Shown here: in pieces, positions 1 through 8,741 of the stretch
How the letters are laid out: every line of letters begins with the position of its first letter
Position numbering within the stretch: position 1 is the stretch's first letter
DNA from: JAZRZI01 sp045601325
GTDB taxonomy: Bacteria > Bacillota_I > Bacilli_A > RFN20 > CAG-826
Assembly: GCA_045601325.1 (NCBI GenBank)
Contig: JAZRZI010000051.1
Coordinates: 1-42,620, forward strand
Direction of reading: 5' to 3'
DNA length: 42,620 bases
Notes under the pieces: model-generated
The model's database searches: none
What the model was told of the DNA's origin: nothing
Seen by the model: the letters and a program-made list of their open reading frames with translations, nothing else
Made by a program: the position numbers and the translations under genes

Positions 1-68
1 AAAAAACAGCTCACGAATGAGCAAAACTAAATATTTGAGAATTAGCTCTTGTTGCTAAAGCAAATTCT

Positions 69-248
69 TTATCGAGATACTATGTAGCCGAGAGATTGTA
101 ATAATTCTACTGCTTCTGTTTCGCTGAGAGGCTTAGAAGCAGATTGTTCTTTGAAAACTGGATTAGAAAGTTCATCAAAATCGTATGGTTTAAACGTCTC
201 GCCTGTTAAAAGCATGTGGTAGATACAAACCAATATCATTCTACGTGC
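69..248 (-). pseudogene. IS110-family transposase, C-terminal fragment
   Basis: A reverse-strand frame of 59 codons runs to a TAA at 69-71. It begins ARRMILVCIYHMLLTGETF, which matches the conserved C-terminal end of IS110-type transposases (a basic ARK/RR pair followed by an IYHML-like helix and a GExF/Y turn). The frame meets a stop (249-251) immediately before this motif, and no N-terminal catalytic DEDD domain lies upstream, although an intact gene would need over 1 kb there. The element is therefore a remnant joined to unrelated DNA at about 246-250. The identification rests on a short conserved block, so the family call is reasonable but not certain. Confidence 0.6.
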
Positions 249-841
249 TTACTGAAGTATTAATCGATCCACAACAAATGGATAGAAGTGGCACTAAGAC
301 TGGTATGGTGGCAATGTTCTACTTCTCTAATGGTGGCAAAAACATTCAAATTCAATACTATTCAACTATCTTAGAATTATATGAAGTTACATCTCCAAAA
401 ACTAAGATTACTACAGATATCAAAGAAAGCATCCTCACTCCTGAAAGAGAAGCAGATGAAGCTGCTAAAGAATTCTTAAAGACTATTACATGTGATGGTG
501 GTGTTACATCTCCAAATGTGACTAAATGGAATGCATTTGCCGCTAAATATGCTGAATTAAGTAACGAGGCTAAAATAATATTTGCTAATGCAACTCCTAG
601 TGAATCTGGCAGTAACGTTGAAAAAGCAGTAGCGAGATATACTTACATTGTCAGTAAATATAACTCTGCAACTACTAACGTTTATGAAGAGTTCATTACT
701 GGTATTACAGTTAACTACTTAAATGTTGGTCGTATACCTGGTAGTGGTACTAATAACGCAATTTCAATTATTGCATTATTGTCAATCGCTTTATTTGGTG
801 TAATAGGCTTTGCACTTCATAGAAAAGAAGAAAGAAACTAG
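245..841 (+). pseudogene. surface protein, C-terminal fragment with membrane anchor
   Basis: The open frame begins at a GTG with no Shine-Dalgarno sequence, exactly where the IS110 remnant ends, so this is probably the tail of a longer gene whose front was lost. Residues about 60-150 hold a helical segment with conserved-looking features: an alanine-rich AAKEFLKT stretch, a CDGG turn, an LSNEAK segment and an ARYTYIVSKY motif. The end has a transmembrane helix (about residues 170-191) followed by a basic tail (HRKEERN). A helix plus basic tail without LPXTG suggests a cell-surface protein held by its C-terminal membrane helix. The function is unknown. It could also be expressed as a short protein, but nothing upstream supports that. 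Confidence 0.55.
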
Positions 842-903
842 ATATTTACTAAACAAAAAGGGCGCTTATGAAATGTACCCCTAATCCTGGACAAAACAGC
901 CCA

Positions 904-949
904 GTGAAATAAAGTGTATACCAATTTTTTCATATACATTTAATTTCAC
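904..949. repeat. imperfect inverted repeat, 17-nt arms
   Basis: The arms at 904-920 and 933-949 are reverse complements at 15 of 17 positions and are separated by 12 nt. There is no T-run directly after either side, so it is not a standard intrinsic terminator. It lies downstream of the surface-protein fragment and close to an IS-end-like sequence (about 874-893). Confidence 0.6.
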
Positions 950-1017
950 AAACCCATAGTGAATAACAATGTATTTTAAGTTTTAATCACATTAATTCAA
1001 CTCGGTTTAAAAAATCG

Positions 1018-1047
1018 TTGTATATTGTATAAAAATACAAATATAAT
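1018..1047 (+). promoter_or_regulatory. sigma-70 type promoter for the 922-residue phosphoesterase
   Basis: The -35 box TTGTAT (1018-1023) and -10 box TATAAT (1042-1047) are separated by 18 nt. The leader is about 60 nt and contains an AAAGGA ribosome binding site just before the ATG at 1116. Confidence 0.6.
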
Positions 1048-1115
1048 AAATTTGAAAACTATTCTTAGACCGAATCAAATAATTCTATGTTTTTGATAGT
1101 TAGAAAGGAAAACTT

Positions 1116-3884
1116 ATGAAAAACAAACTGATTAAAATGCTTGCAATTGGTTTCATGACTTTGTGTGGTGCATCTGCTATTGGTGTTGCTTTCAAGAATC
1201 AATCAACGTTATTAAAAAATGTCGCTGATGATCAACCATTAGTTCTCAAACTTGATGGTAAGAATTCATCCGATGTCTTAACTGAGAGCGAAGCTGAAGC
1301 TGGTGAATTCACAAGAATGTCTCAGCGTGGCAATCCAATCACTTTTAAGACTTCTGGTTCAAGCACTGTTTGGGACTTATCTGAAAATAACAAGTGGTGT
1401 AGAGTCAAAGCTGGTGGCTACATATACAATGAGACACCAATGTCTGGCTTATCTAGAATCTCTTTAACTGGTAACTGGGACTACACCGTTAGCATTCATT
1501 ATGGTGAAACTCAAAATTACGGATACACAATCTCTAAATTCGTTCCTGATGGAGTAACTGTTGATTTTGATTTAGTGGCTAGAGGCGTAGCCATTAGATA
1601 TTTCAAATATGAAATTATCAACTTGACTCATCCCGATCAAACAGCAACAAGATTTATGGAATTCACATATAAATGTGATGAAACACCTGCTCCTATTAGA
1701 GGTGAAAGATTTGAGCTTGGCACTAATAAAACAGTGCATTTTAAAAACACATACACTGGAAGTGATGTTATGGCAATTGATGTTAAGCTTGATGATCCAA
1801 CAGGAAAATTAAGTGTTGGTTTCTATAACGACAGTTGGGGTGACTATTATGGCCAATATGATTTAAATTCTACATTAGATCAAAAAGGTTTCTATGTAAG
1901 ACAATTACCAGATGGTTATATTAGATTCACAATCGTATTTGGTGAACTCAATAGAACTAACTTTGCTTGGAATAGAGACCACGCTCCTGAAACAGTAACT
2001 TTGATGTCTATTCGTTCTGAATGGTGCACATCAAGCGCTTATGTCGATGCTGAACCAAATCTTCCAGTAACTGGTGATTTAGGTTTACCTTATGAAGTTT
2101 CTACTGGCGGTGGCCAAGTTGAAGTTATCTGCGCAAATATTGGTAGAAAAGAATTAACTGCTACTGTTTCAATCGATATTTTCTTCAATAACATTGGCAC
2201 GCACCAAGAACTTGGTATCTCATTCTGTCAAACAAGTTCAACTAGTGACAACCGTTTTGGTATCTTCTGGTTTGACTGTGATACTAACCACAATGGTGGA
2301 TGGTTTGAAGAAAATTATTCTGGTTTATCATTTGAATTGTTAGAAAATGGTTGGTGGAGAATTACAGCTGTCTTAGCTGAATTAGGCAGTAAAAATGGTT
2401 CCCCAGCATATATTGAATACTTGAGCATTAGACAACCTGGCACTGCAAAGAACCGTGGCAGTGGATTCGTAGCTATCGATCCATCTTCCCCTTCTAGTGG
2501 CGATTCTGAACTTCCTATCGAAGGCGCAGAATCATTCAGCGCTGGTGTTAATTACACTTTGGATATGACAAGAAACCTCGCTTTAACTGAATCATTATCA
2601 TTCGATATTAAATTCACTAGTGGTAGCGAAACATCAATTAGTTTCATGGTAGGTGAAGGCTGGAATAAGTATTTCGGTTATTACAAGGTTTATGGTGATG
2701 GCACGCTCGCCAAATCATATCCTGGCGTTTCTATTGAATTACAGAATAATGGCTACTACAGAGTATCTGTTGAATTCTCTCTATTACAATTGGTTAATGC
2801 CGACGAAGCACCAACTCAATACATTAACTTATTCTATCTCCGTGGTGGATGGTCAGACGCTGATGGCTATATCAAGGTAAACATCCCTGACCCACCAGAA
2901 AAAGAGCCACAAAACTTTGAATATACAATGACATCTGATAATTGCAAAGTACTCGTGTTCACTGATGTTCACATTATTACTTTAGATGACCTTGCATTAA
3001 CTTCTATTCCTGGAAAAACAATTAATCACGCGATGACAACAGCTAATCCAGATTTAGTGGTGTTCAATGGCGATAATGCATTTGGCACAACTAATATGAC
3101 TGCATTATGTGACTTTATGGATGCTTATGGAGTACCTTATTACTTTATCTTTGGTAACCATGACCGTGAATCTCTCTCTGCTTATGCTATCGAAGAAATT
3201 ATCAACGCTTCTGAATACGGACACATTGAATTAGGTCCTAGAAGTTTAGAATCTCAAGGTAACTACACCATTAAGATTAAGAATTCTCAAGGTCAATTAG
3301 TCCATGGCTTAGTTTTGATGGATTCAAGAAACAAAACAACTATCGATCCTGATACAGTTGTCTATGCAGATGATCCAGTAACAGGTGTTAAATATGGGAC
3401 ATATAATGGCAAAAAAACATATTGTTACACCGATTCAGTGTATGATGGTGTCCGTGGCCCACAATTAGATTGGTACGAAGACACTGTTGAAGAATTAGGT
3501 GTTGAAACAACAGTATTTATGCACGCTGCATTTGTTCAATATTGCAAAGCTTTTGAAGCATATAAGAGAGCTCTCAATGCTGGCAACACAGAATTAGCTA
3601 ATAGTTTTGCTCCTATCGGTAATTGCGATATGGGTGAACAATGCTGTGGTTGCCCTAATGACCTTGGATTCTTTGATTTAATTAAAGAAAAAGGTTCAAC
3701 TAAGAATGTCTTCGTTGGTCATGACCACGCGAACGACTTCAGCTTATTATACGAAGGCATTAGATTATCATACACCCTCAAGTGTGGTAATGCTGGATAT
3801 TGGACCGAGGGTAGAGCCGGTTATACTGAATATGTAATCAGTAGCACTGGTTCCACAACAACAAATCACGTTTACTATTATTAA
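1116..3884 (+). CDS. secreted calcineurin-like metallophosphoesterase with three repeat domains
   Basis: The 922-residue product has an N-terminal hydrophobic signal segment (about 5-25) and no clear lipobox. Three related beta-rich repeats follow at about 195-315, 316-455 and 465-595. Each ends with a pattern like L.(D/N)G(Y/W)(Y/W)R.(T/S), then a short LSIR/LSLR-type strand, and they may be carbohydrate- or surface-binding modules. The C-terminal phosphoesterase domain (about 605-920) carries the family metal motifs: D617-V-H619, G652-D653-N, G680-N-H-D683, H803 and G868-H-D-H871. All of these are intact, so it should be an active phosphohydrolase outside the cell; the substrate is unknown. 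SD AAAGGA precedes the ATG. The next gene encodes a smaller paralogue of the catalytic domain. Confidence 0.85.
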   Translation: MKNKLIKMLAIGFMTLCGASAIGVAFKNQSTLLKNVADDQPLVLKLDGKNSSDVLTESEAEAGEFTRMSQRGNPITFKTSGSSTVWDLSENNKWCRVKAGGYIYNETPMSGLSRISLTGNWDYTVSIHYGETQNYGYTISKFVPDGVTVDFDLVARGVAIRYFKYEIINLTHPDQTATRFMEFTYKCDETPAPIRGERFELGTNKTVHFKNTYTGSDVMAIDVKLDDPTGKLSVGFYNDSWGDYYGQYDLNSTLDQKGFYVRQLPDGYIRFTIVFGELNRTNFAWNRDHAPETVTLMSIRSEWCTSSAYVDAEPNLPVTGDLGLPYEVSTGGGQVEVICANIGRKELTATVSIDIFFNNIGTHQELGISFCQTSSTSDNRFGIFWFDCDTNHNGGWFEENYSGLSFELLENGWWRITAVLAELGSKNGSPAYIEYLSIRQPGTAKNRGSGFVAIDPSSPSSGDSELPIEGAESFSAGVNYTLDMTRNLALTESLSFDIKFTSGSETSISFMVGEGWNKYFGYYKVYGDGTLAKSYPGVSIELQNNGYYRVSVEFSLLQLVNADEAPTQYINLFYLRGGWSDADGYIKVNIPDPPEKEPQNFEYTMTSDNCKVLVFTDVHIITLDDLALTSIPGKTINHAMTTANPDLVVFNGDNAFGTTNMTALCDFMDAYGVPYYFIFGNHDRESLSAYAIEEIINASEYGHIELGPRSLESQGNYTIKIKNSQGQLVHGLVLMDSRNKTTIDPDTVVYADDPVTGVKYGTYNGKKTYCYTDSVYDGVRGPQLDWYEDTVEELGVETTVFMHAAFVQYCKAFEAYKRALNAGNTELANSFAPIGNCDMGEQCCGCPNDLGFFDLIKEKGSTKNVFVGHDHANDFSLLYEGIRLSYTLKCGNAGYWTEGRAGYTEYVISSTGSTTTNHVYYY

Positions 3885-3962
3885 TAAATAATCAAGACGC
3901 GATCGTTAACAAAATTAAAAGCAAGAGTAACACAAAAAAAGCGCTTAATAATGGGCCTTTTA

Positions 3963-3971
3963 TGTTACAAT
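3963..3971 (+). promoter_or_regulatory. extended -10 promoter element
   Basis: TG-T-TACAAT (3963-3971) has the form of an extended -10 box. It lies about 30 nt before the ATG at 4002, with an AAAAAGGA ribosome binding site between them. No good -35 box is visible. Confidence 0.45.
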
Positions 3972-4001
3972 AATTGATACATTAAAAAGGACTATGTTAC
4001 C

Positions 4002-5093
4002 ATGAAAAAGACAAACATTCTTTTATTATCATTACTTACAATTCTTACTTCAGGATGTGGATTATTTAAACCAAAATTTGATTTAACGCTTCATAAAAAA
4101 GCAAATCAAGATTTCACTATTCTTCAATTAACTGATGTTCAAATTATCAATCCATATTCCCAACCTTATGAAGGAAGACTTAATAATTCTGATGTCACTA
4201 GATTTGCGGATAAAGAGAAAAATGCTTACCGATATATTAGAGAATTAATTACTAGAATAGAGCCAGATTACATAGTTTTTACTGGCGATAATGTATATGG
4301 TGAGTTCGATCGAGATGGTAAATCCTTCATCGATTTTGTGAAACTTATCGAATCTTTTAAAACACCTTGGAGCCTTGTTTTCGGTAATCATGATGGCGAA
4401 TACTATAGCCTGGATAGCAAAGGTAATAGATATGAAAACACCGGCATGGGAAATGAATGGCAATCTCAATATCTTATGAAAAATACTAAGTATTGTTTAT
4501 TTGATCAAGGAGATGAAGAACTTGGTTATGGTAATTACACAGTTCATATGTTGCAAGGTAAGGATTTATTCTATACATTTACATTCTTAGACACTCATGG
4601 ATGTAGAGGTTACAGTAACGCAAGCCTAAGATTTCAACAATTATCTTGGTATCAAAAGGAAATGGTTGACACTGTTAAATATCAAAAAACATTAGATCCT
4701 ATTCCTAACTTTATGTTTATGCATATTCCTTCTAAAGAATTCGTATTAGCGGGTGTTAATCAATATGGATTTGAAAGAGGTGGAAAGGGTGTTATCACTA
4801 GTGACTGCTCTATCAACGAGAATGGTGATTATGGTAAAAACTCTGAGAATGTATCCTATTTTGATAATGGAAACTTCTTTACTTATATTAAAGATTTAGG
4901 AAACACAAAAGGTGTGTTCTGTGGACACGACCATGTTAATAACTCCAGCATTATGTATGAAGGCGTTAGATTTACATTTGGTTTAAAATCATCAACGTAT
5001 GATTACTACGATGATGTTGGTGGAACAGTAATTACAATTAAAGACGATAAATCGTTCAACGTTAAACCTATATTTACTACTATTCGTGACTAA
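4002..5093 (+). CDS. calcineurin-like metallophosphoesterase lipoprotein
   Basis: The 363-residue product has a lipoprotein signal peptide ending in LTSGC (Cys19), so it should be anchored on the outer face of the membrane. The phosphoesterase domain fills the rest: D45-V-Q47, G95-D-N97, G128-N-H-D131, a MHIP histidine motif and a C-terminal GHDH. In motif I a glutamine replaces the usual histidine. D-x-Q variants exist in some calcineurin-like families, so activity is still plausible with altered metal coordination. An AAAAGG ribosome binding site precedes the ATG. The GH78-like gene starts 8 nt after the stop, so the two are probably co-transcribed. The substrate is unknown. Confidence 0.85.
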   Translation: MKKTNILLLSLLTILTSGCGLFKPKFDLTLHKKANQDFTILQLTDVQIINPYSQPYEGRLNNSDVTRFADKEKNAYRYIRELITRIEPDYIVFTGDNVYGEFDRDGKSFIDFVKLIESFKTPWSLVFGNHDGEYYSLDSKGNRYENTGMGNEWQSQYLMKNTKYCLFDQGDEELGYGNYTVHMLQGKDLFYTFTFLDTHGCRGYSNASLRFQQLSWYQKEMVDTVKYQKTLDPIPNFMFMHIPSKEFVLAGVNQYGFERGGKGVITSDCSINENGDYGKNSENVSYFDNGNFFTYIKDLGNTKGVFCGHDHVNNSSIMYEGVRFTFGLKSSTYDYYDDVGGTVITIKDDKSFNVKPIFTTIRD

Positions 5094-5101
5094 TATACTT
5101 T

Positions 5102-6979
5102 ATGGCAAAATGGATTTGGTGTAGCACCGGTGAAAAAATAGATCAATATGTGGAATTTGTTTCCGATTTTTCTTCTACAAATAAAAAAGTATCTTTGAAG
5201 ATATCCGCGGATACGGATTATATGGTCTATGTTAATAATAAGTTAGTAGCGTTTGGGCAATATAAGTTTTATCCAGATCATCCTGTGTATGAGTTAGTTT
5301 CTATTCCTACGAAGATTGGAAATAACAAATTAAAAATAATTGTTTACCATAATGGCGAAGCAACTTTTTCAACTTACCATAAAGGATTAGGTGGATTATA
5401 TTTTGAAATTCGTGATGGCGAGAAATTGTTGTTAGAGAGCAACAAAAATATCCTATCCTCTGAATCAAAGTTATATGAATCAGGTCATAAAAAATTAATT
5501 ACTTTTCAGCTTGACTACGTTATGTTTATGGACTTATCCAAGGCTAACGCAAAGCTAGATTTTAATGAGTCTATCGAAATAGAAAAGTCTTATAACTTTA
5601 GACCTCGTGAAAATAATAAAGTTAAAGTATTAAAAAGATGCGATGTTGATGTTTCAAAAGTATCAAAAGGACATTACTTAATTGACTTAGGAAAAGAAAC
5701 TGTTGGCTATTTGGACCTTGATTTTGTATCACCTAACAAACAAAACATTGAAGTGCATTGGGGCGAACACATCGCCGATGGTGGTGTTAGATATCAAACT
5801 AGCAATCGAACATTCGCAACATACTTAAAAGCTAAAAAAGGACATAATAAACTATTTAATACATTTAGAAGATACGGTCTTAGATATTTAGAGATATTTG
5901 CGAGTGAAGATATCGATATCAACTATATTGGTATTAGGCCTTGTGTCTATCCTTTTAAAGAAAAGCATTATGTTCTAGATAGTGATTTACATCAAAGAAT
6001 ATATGATACATCTGTTGAAACCTTAAAATGCTGTTATCATGATCACTTTGAGGATTGTCCTTGGAGAGAACAAGCTTTGTATACGATGGATAGTAGAAAC
6101 CAAATCCTATTCCATTTAGTGGCCTTTAAGAACCTTGAAACTATTCGAAGTTCTCTCCGTTTAATGGTGGAAGATAATAGAGAGGATAGTCAACTCAGTA
6201 TTACTTTCCCTACAAGTGTTGATTATGTAATTCCTTCCTATTGTTTCTATCTTATAGATGAATATTTGATTTATTATCAGCATTCAAAAGATATTGAAAC
6301 ATTAAGATTTGGCTATCCTAAACTTAAATCTGTTATTGGCTGTTTTATAAGTAAAAGTAATGGAAAACTTGTCGATAACTCATCCGCTTCATGTTATTGG
6401 AGTTTTTATGAATGGGTAGATGGCTTATTTAACACTAATAGTAAAAACGATTCTATATTTAATTTGCTATTTGTTTTAGCATTACAAAATATGGCTAAAA
6501 TTAATAAAATTCTCGGTATTGATGAAGATTATAAAGTTTTAATTTCTAAGTTAAAGAAAAACATCAACAAGTATTTCTATGATAAAGACAAAGGATTATA
6601 TATCTTTTCGAAAGAAAACCCTAGAAATTACGCTTTAGCTAATAGCTTAGCGATATTAACTAAAACATCTAATAAGAAATGTTCTATTGTTATTGCGGAT
6701 AAATTAATTAACGATAAAGATATTGTCCCTTCTAGTATCGCACTTAGGTACTTCACTTACGATGCCTTATTAATGGTGGATAAAGCAAAATACAAAGATT
6801 ACATATTAAATGACATCGACACAATGTTTAAAAAGCAATTAGACGCTGGAGCGACAACATTCTGGGAAACCGAATTAGGTGAATCTGATTTCTCTAACGC
6901 AGGTAGTTTATGCCACGCCTGGAGTGCATTAGCAATTTATTACTATAAGAAGTTTGATCTTCTAAAAAAGAAAATATAA
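5102..6979 (+). CDS. glycoside hydrolase family 78-like protein (alpha-L-rhamnosidase type)
   Basis: The 625-residue protein has an N-terminal beta-sandwich region (about 1-280) and an (alpha/alpha)6-barrel-like catalytic region (about 290-605). The signature EDCPWREQ (D318 to E323) matches the DCPxRDE block of GH78 enzymes. The later ATTFWE segment (E589), followed by a SLCHAWSA block, matches the second catalytic-glutamate region of that clan. It has no signal peptide, so it should act in the cytoplasm on imported oligosaccharides or glycosides. The start is only 8 nt after the preceding stop and has no Shine-Dalgarno sequence, suggesting translational coupling. It is shorter than many GH78 enzymes, which often carry extra binding domains. 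Rhamnose specificity is inferred from family only. Confidence 0.75.
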   Translation: MAKWIWCSTGEKIDQYVEFVSDFSSTNKKVSLKISADTDYMVYVNNKLVAFGQYKFYPDHPVYELVSIPTKIGNNKLKIIVYHNGEATFSTYHKGLGGLYFEIRDGEKLLLESNKNILSSESKLYESGHKKLITFQLDYVMFMDLSKANAKLDFNESIEIEKSYNFRPRENNKVKVLKRCDVDVSKVSKGHYLIDLGKETVGYLDLDFVSPNKQNIEVHWGEHIADGGVRYQTSNRTFATYLKAKKGHNKLFNTFRRYGLRYLEIFASEDIDINYIGIRPCVYPFKEKHYVLDSDLHQRIYDTSVETLKCCYHDHFEDCPWREQALYTMDSRNQILFHLVAFKNLETIRSSLRLMVEDNREDSQLSITFPTSVDYVIPSYCFYLIDEYLIYYQHSKDIETLRFGYPKLKSVIGCFISKSNGKLVDNSSASCYWSFYEWVDGLFNTNSKNDSIFNLLFVLALQNMAKINKILGIDEDYKVLISKLKKNINKYFYDKDKGLYIFSKENPRNYALANSLAILTKTSNKKCSIVIADKLINDKDIVPSSIALRYFTYDALLMVDKAKYKDYILNDIDTMFKKQLDAGATTFWETELGESDFSNAGSLCHAWSALAIYYYKKFDLLKKKI

Positions 6980-7007
6980 GTTTACAAATATATAGCAAGT
7001 GTAACTT

Positions 7008-7038
7008 ATGGAGTATATTTAACTCCATTATTTTCTTC
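7008..7038 (+). terminator. intrinsic terminator after the GH78-like gene
   Basis: A perfect 7-bp stem (ATGGAGT at 7008-7014 with ACTCCAT at 7022-7028) and a 7-nt loop are followed by a T-rich stretch. It separates the phosphoesterase/GH78 unit from the membrane-protein gene. Confidence 0.55.
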
Positions 7039-7044
7039 TCGGGT

Positions 7045-7050
7045 TATAAT
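7045..7050 (+). promoter_or_regulatory. -10 box placed for a leaderless transcript
   Basis: TATAAT ends 8 nt before the ATG at 7059 and there is no Shine-Dalgarno sequence. Transcription would start at or next to the start codon. No convincing -35 box is seen. Confidence 0.5.
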
Positions 7051-7058
7051 GTAACGCT

Positions 7059-8438
7059 ATGGTATATTTCTACGTTCTTTTTAGCTTAGTTATAGTTGCA
7101 CTGGTTTTATTATTTTTGAACAAGAAGAAAGTTGTAAAACTTCCGATTAATAAGATTACATTTATTTCATCTATTGTTTTGCTTTCTACAGTAATTATTA
7201 GAACGTTTGCTGCTGATGGGTTTGTTGGCGTAATCAATGGCGGTTATGTTCTTTATGATAGTGATAATTTTGTTAAGAAAACAGATATATTAGAAACTCT
7301 TGTCAGGTGGTTTGTCTTAGTCTCTGAATGTTTATTATTCTCTCTATTTGTATCTAAAAACAAAAGTGTGAAGTGGATACTATCATATATCTCACTACCA
7401 ATCGTTATATTATCTTTAGCCTACTTCCCTAAAAGCATTAGTTATTTTTCCAATCCAATAGAATTAAGTGGCATTTATTTTATCAATTCAGTAGTGGGTT
7501 CTATACTAACTCTTTGCGAATATTTATTACTATTTATTTGCACTTTGTCCATTCATTTGTTTGAAGAAAAAGATATTCAAGGATTAAGAAAACAGACTAT
7601 TAAAGTTGGTGTATTTTCCTTATTAGTGTGTGTTCCGTTTTTAAACTATCAATCCATATTTGGCAACAATTGTATGGATCTACAACCATTCAATTGGTTG
7701 CACATTTGCTGGATAATTTTAGTTCCAAGCCTGTATATTCTTATTTTATTTATATTTAAAAAAGATAATGATGAAACTAGATTCAGCATAATTTCTATAA
7801 TGGTGTTTTATGTTTTGATTCACTTCTTTAGTGGCTATAAATGTGGCTACGCGAGTAATAGAGCGCCGTTCCAATTATGCAACTTAGCGGTCGTCCTATT
7901 TGCTATTGCTATTCTCACGAAATCACAACGTTTATTTAACTTTATTTATGTTGCTAATCCAGCAGGTTGTATTGTCGCTATCTTAGTTACAGATACTGGT
8001 AACTTATTTGGTTTCTGGATGATACATTATGTGATTGAACATACATTTGTATTTATTGTCCCTTTATTGATGCTGAGATTAGGTTTCTTTAGAAAGCCTT
8101 CATTAAAAGAATTACTAAGAGATTATTTTATATTCTTCAGTGGTTATTTTGTTTTCTGCTTATTCTATAACGCTATTCACAATGGATTAATATTCCCAGA
8201 AATTAAAAACAGTCATATTAATATCACTAACTTTTTCTTTTTAGTAAGGTGTCCATTAGAGGGTATTGTATCTTTCTACAAATATTTAGAGACTGGTGGT
8301 TTCATTATGTTTGGACAAATATATTACCTAAGTTATTTAATATTTGTCTATGTTGTATATTCTTTAATATCTTTCTCTATATATTTTGTATCCCAAGGAA
8401 TAACAGAAATTAGTGTTAGGCGGTTAGCCAAAAAATAA
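7059..8438 (+). CDS. polytopic membrane protein, TMEM164/YwaF-like motif
   Basis: The 459-residue protein is very hydrophobic, with roughly 12-14 predicted membrane helices spread along its length and short connecting loops. Around residues 265-310 it has a PFQLCNLAV segment followed by a hydrophobic stretch with NPAG, and then an IHYVIEH helix. This resembles the PLHLC...ISH pattern of the YwaF/TMEM164 family of integral membrane proteins of unknown function. The N-terminal half (about 1-200) has no feature I recognise. It starts from a leaderless-type promoter and is separated from the previous gene by a terminator, so it is probably its own transcription unit. The function is unknown. Confidence 0.6.
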   Translation: MVYFYVLFSLVIVALVLLFLNKKKVVKLPINKITFISSIVLLSTVIIRTFAADGFVGVINGGYVLYDSDNFVKKTDILETLVRWFVLVSECLLFSLFVSKNKSVKWILSYISLPIVILSLAYFPKSISYFSNPIELSGIYFINSVVGSILTLCEYLLLFICTLSIHLFEEKDIQGLRKQTIKVGVFSLLVCVPFLNYQSIFGNNCMDLQPFNWLHICWIILVPSLYILILFIFKKDNDETRFSIISIMVFYVLIHFFSGYKCGYASNRAPFQLCNLAVVLFAIAILTKSQRLFNFIYVANPAGCIVAILVTDTGNLFGFWMIHYVIEHTFVFIVPLLMLRLGFFRKPSLKELLRDYFIFFSGYFVFCLFYNAIHNGLIFPEIKNSHINITNFFFLVRCPLEGIVSFYKYLETGGFIMFGQIYYLSYLIFVYVVYSLISFSIYFVSQGITEISVRRLAKK

Positions 8439-8484
8439 AAGATAAAATTGATATTTTATAGCAAATTATAAATTTGATAACTTC

Positions 8485-8513
8485 TTGGACGATAGCATAA
8501 ACATTGTTAAACT
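8485..8513 (+). promoter_or_regulatory. promoter, leaderless arrangement, drives the remnant ABC/GH95/fucU run
   Basis: The -35 box TTGGAC (8485-8490), a 17-nt spacer and the -10 box TAAACT (8508-8513) lie 9 nt before the ATG at 8523, so the mRNA would start within a few nt of the start codon. After the internal deletion in the ABC genes, this promoter probably serves the GH95 and fucU genes. Confidence 0.55.
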
Positions 8514-8522
8514 ATTAAAGAT

Positions 8523-8741
8523 ATGTCCAGAATAGTCATTAAAAATTTAACTGTTGATTATCCAGGGCCAAATAAAAAAAGCCCTCCAACAATTGTCCTC
8601 AATGGTCTAAATGCAATATTTGAAGACGGTTCTTTTAATGTGATTATTGGAAAATCTGGATGCGGTAAGACTACCTTACTTAAAACAATTATGGATATTG
8701 ATTTCAATGTTGCTACGTTAAAAATCCTGCTAGAGCAATGA
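8523..8741 (+). pseudogene. ABC transporter ATPase, N-terminal fragment
   Basis: The frame encodes 72 residues. The first 55 or so are the start of an ABC nucleotide-binding domain of nitrate/sulfonate/thiamine-importer type, with an intact Walker A motif (GKSGCGKTT). After LLKTIM the protein loses all similarity and ends at a stop. The signature, Walker B and H-loop are absent. A normal ATPase of this type has about 240-260 residues, so this is a truncated gene. The downstream frame is the end of a different ABC component, which points to one deletion with its junction between about 8690 and 8722. Confidence 0.75.
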
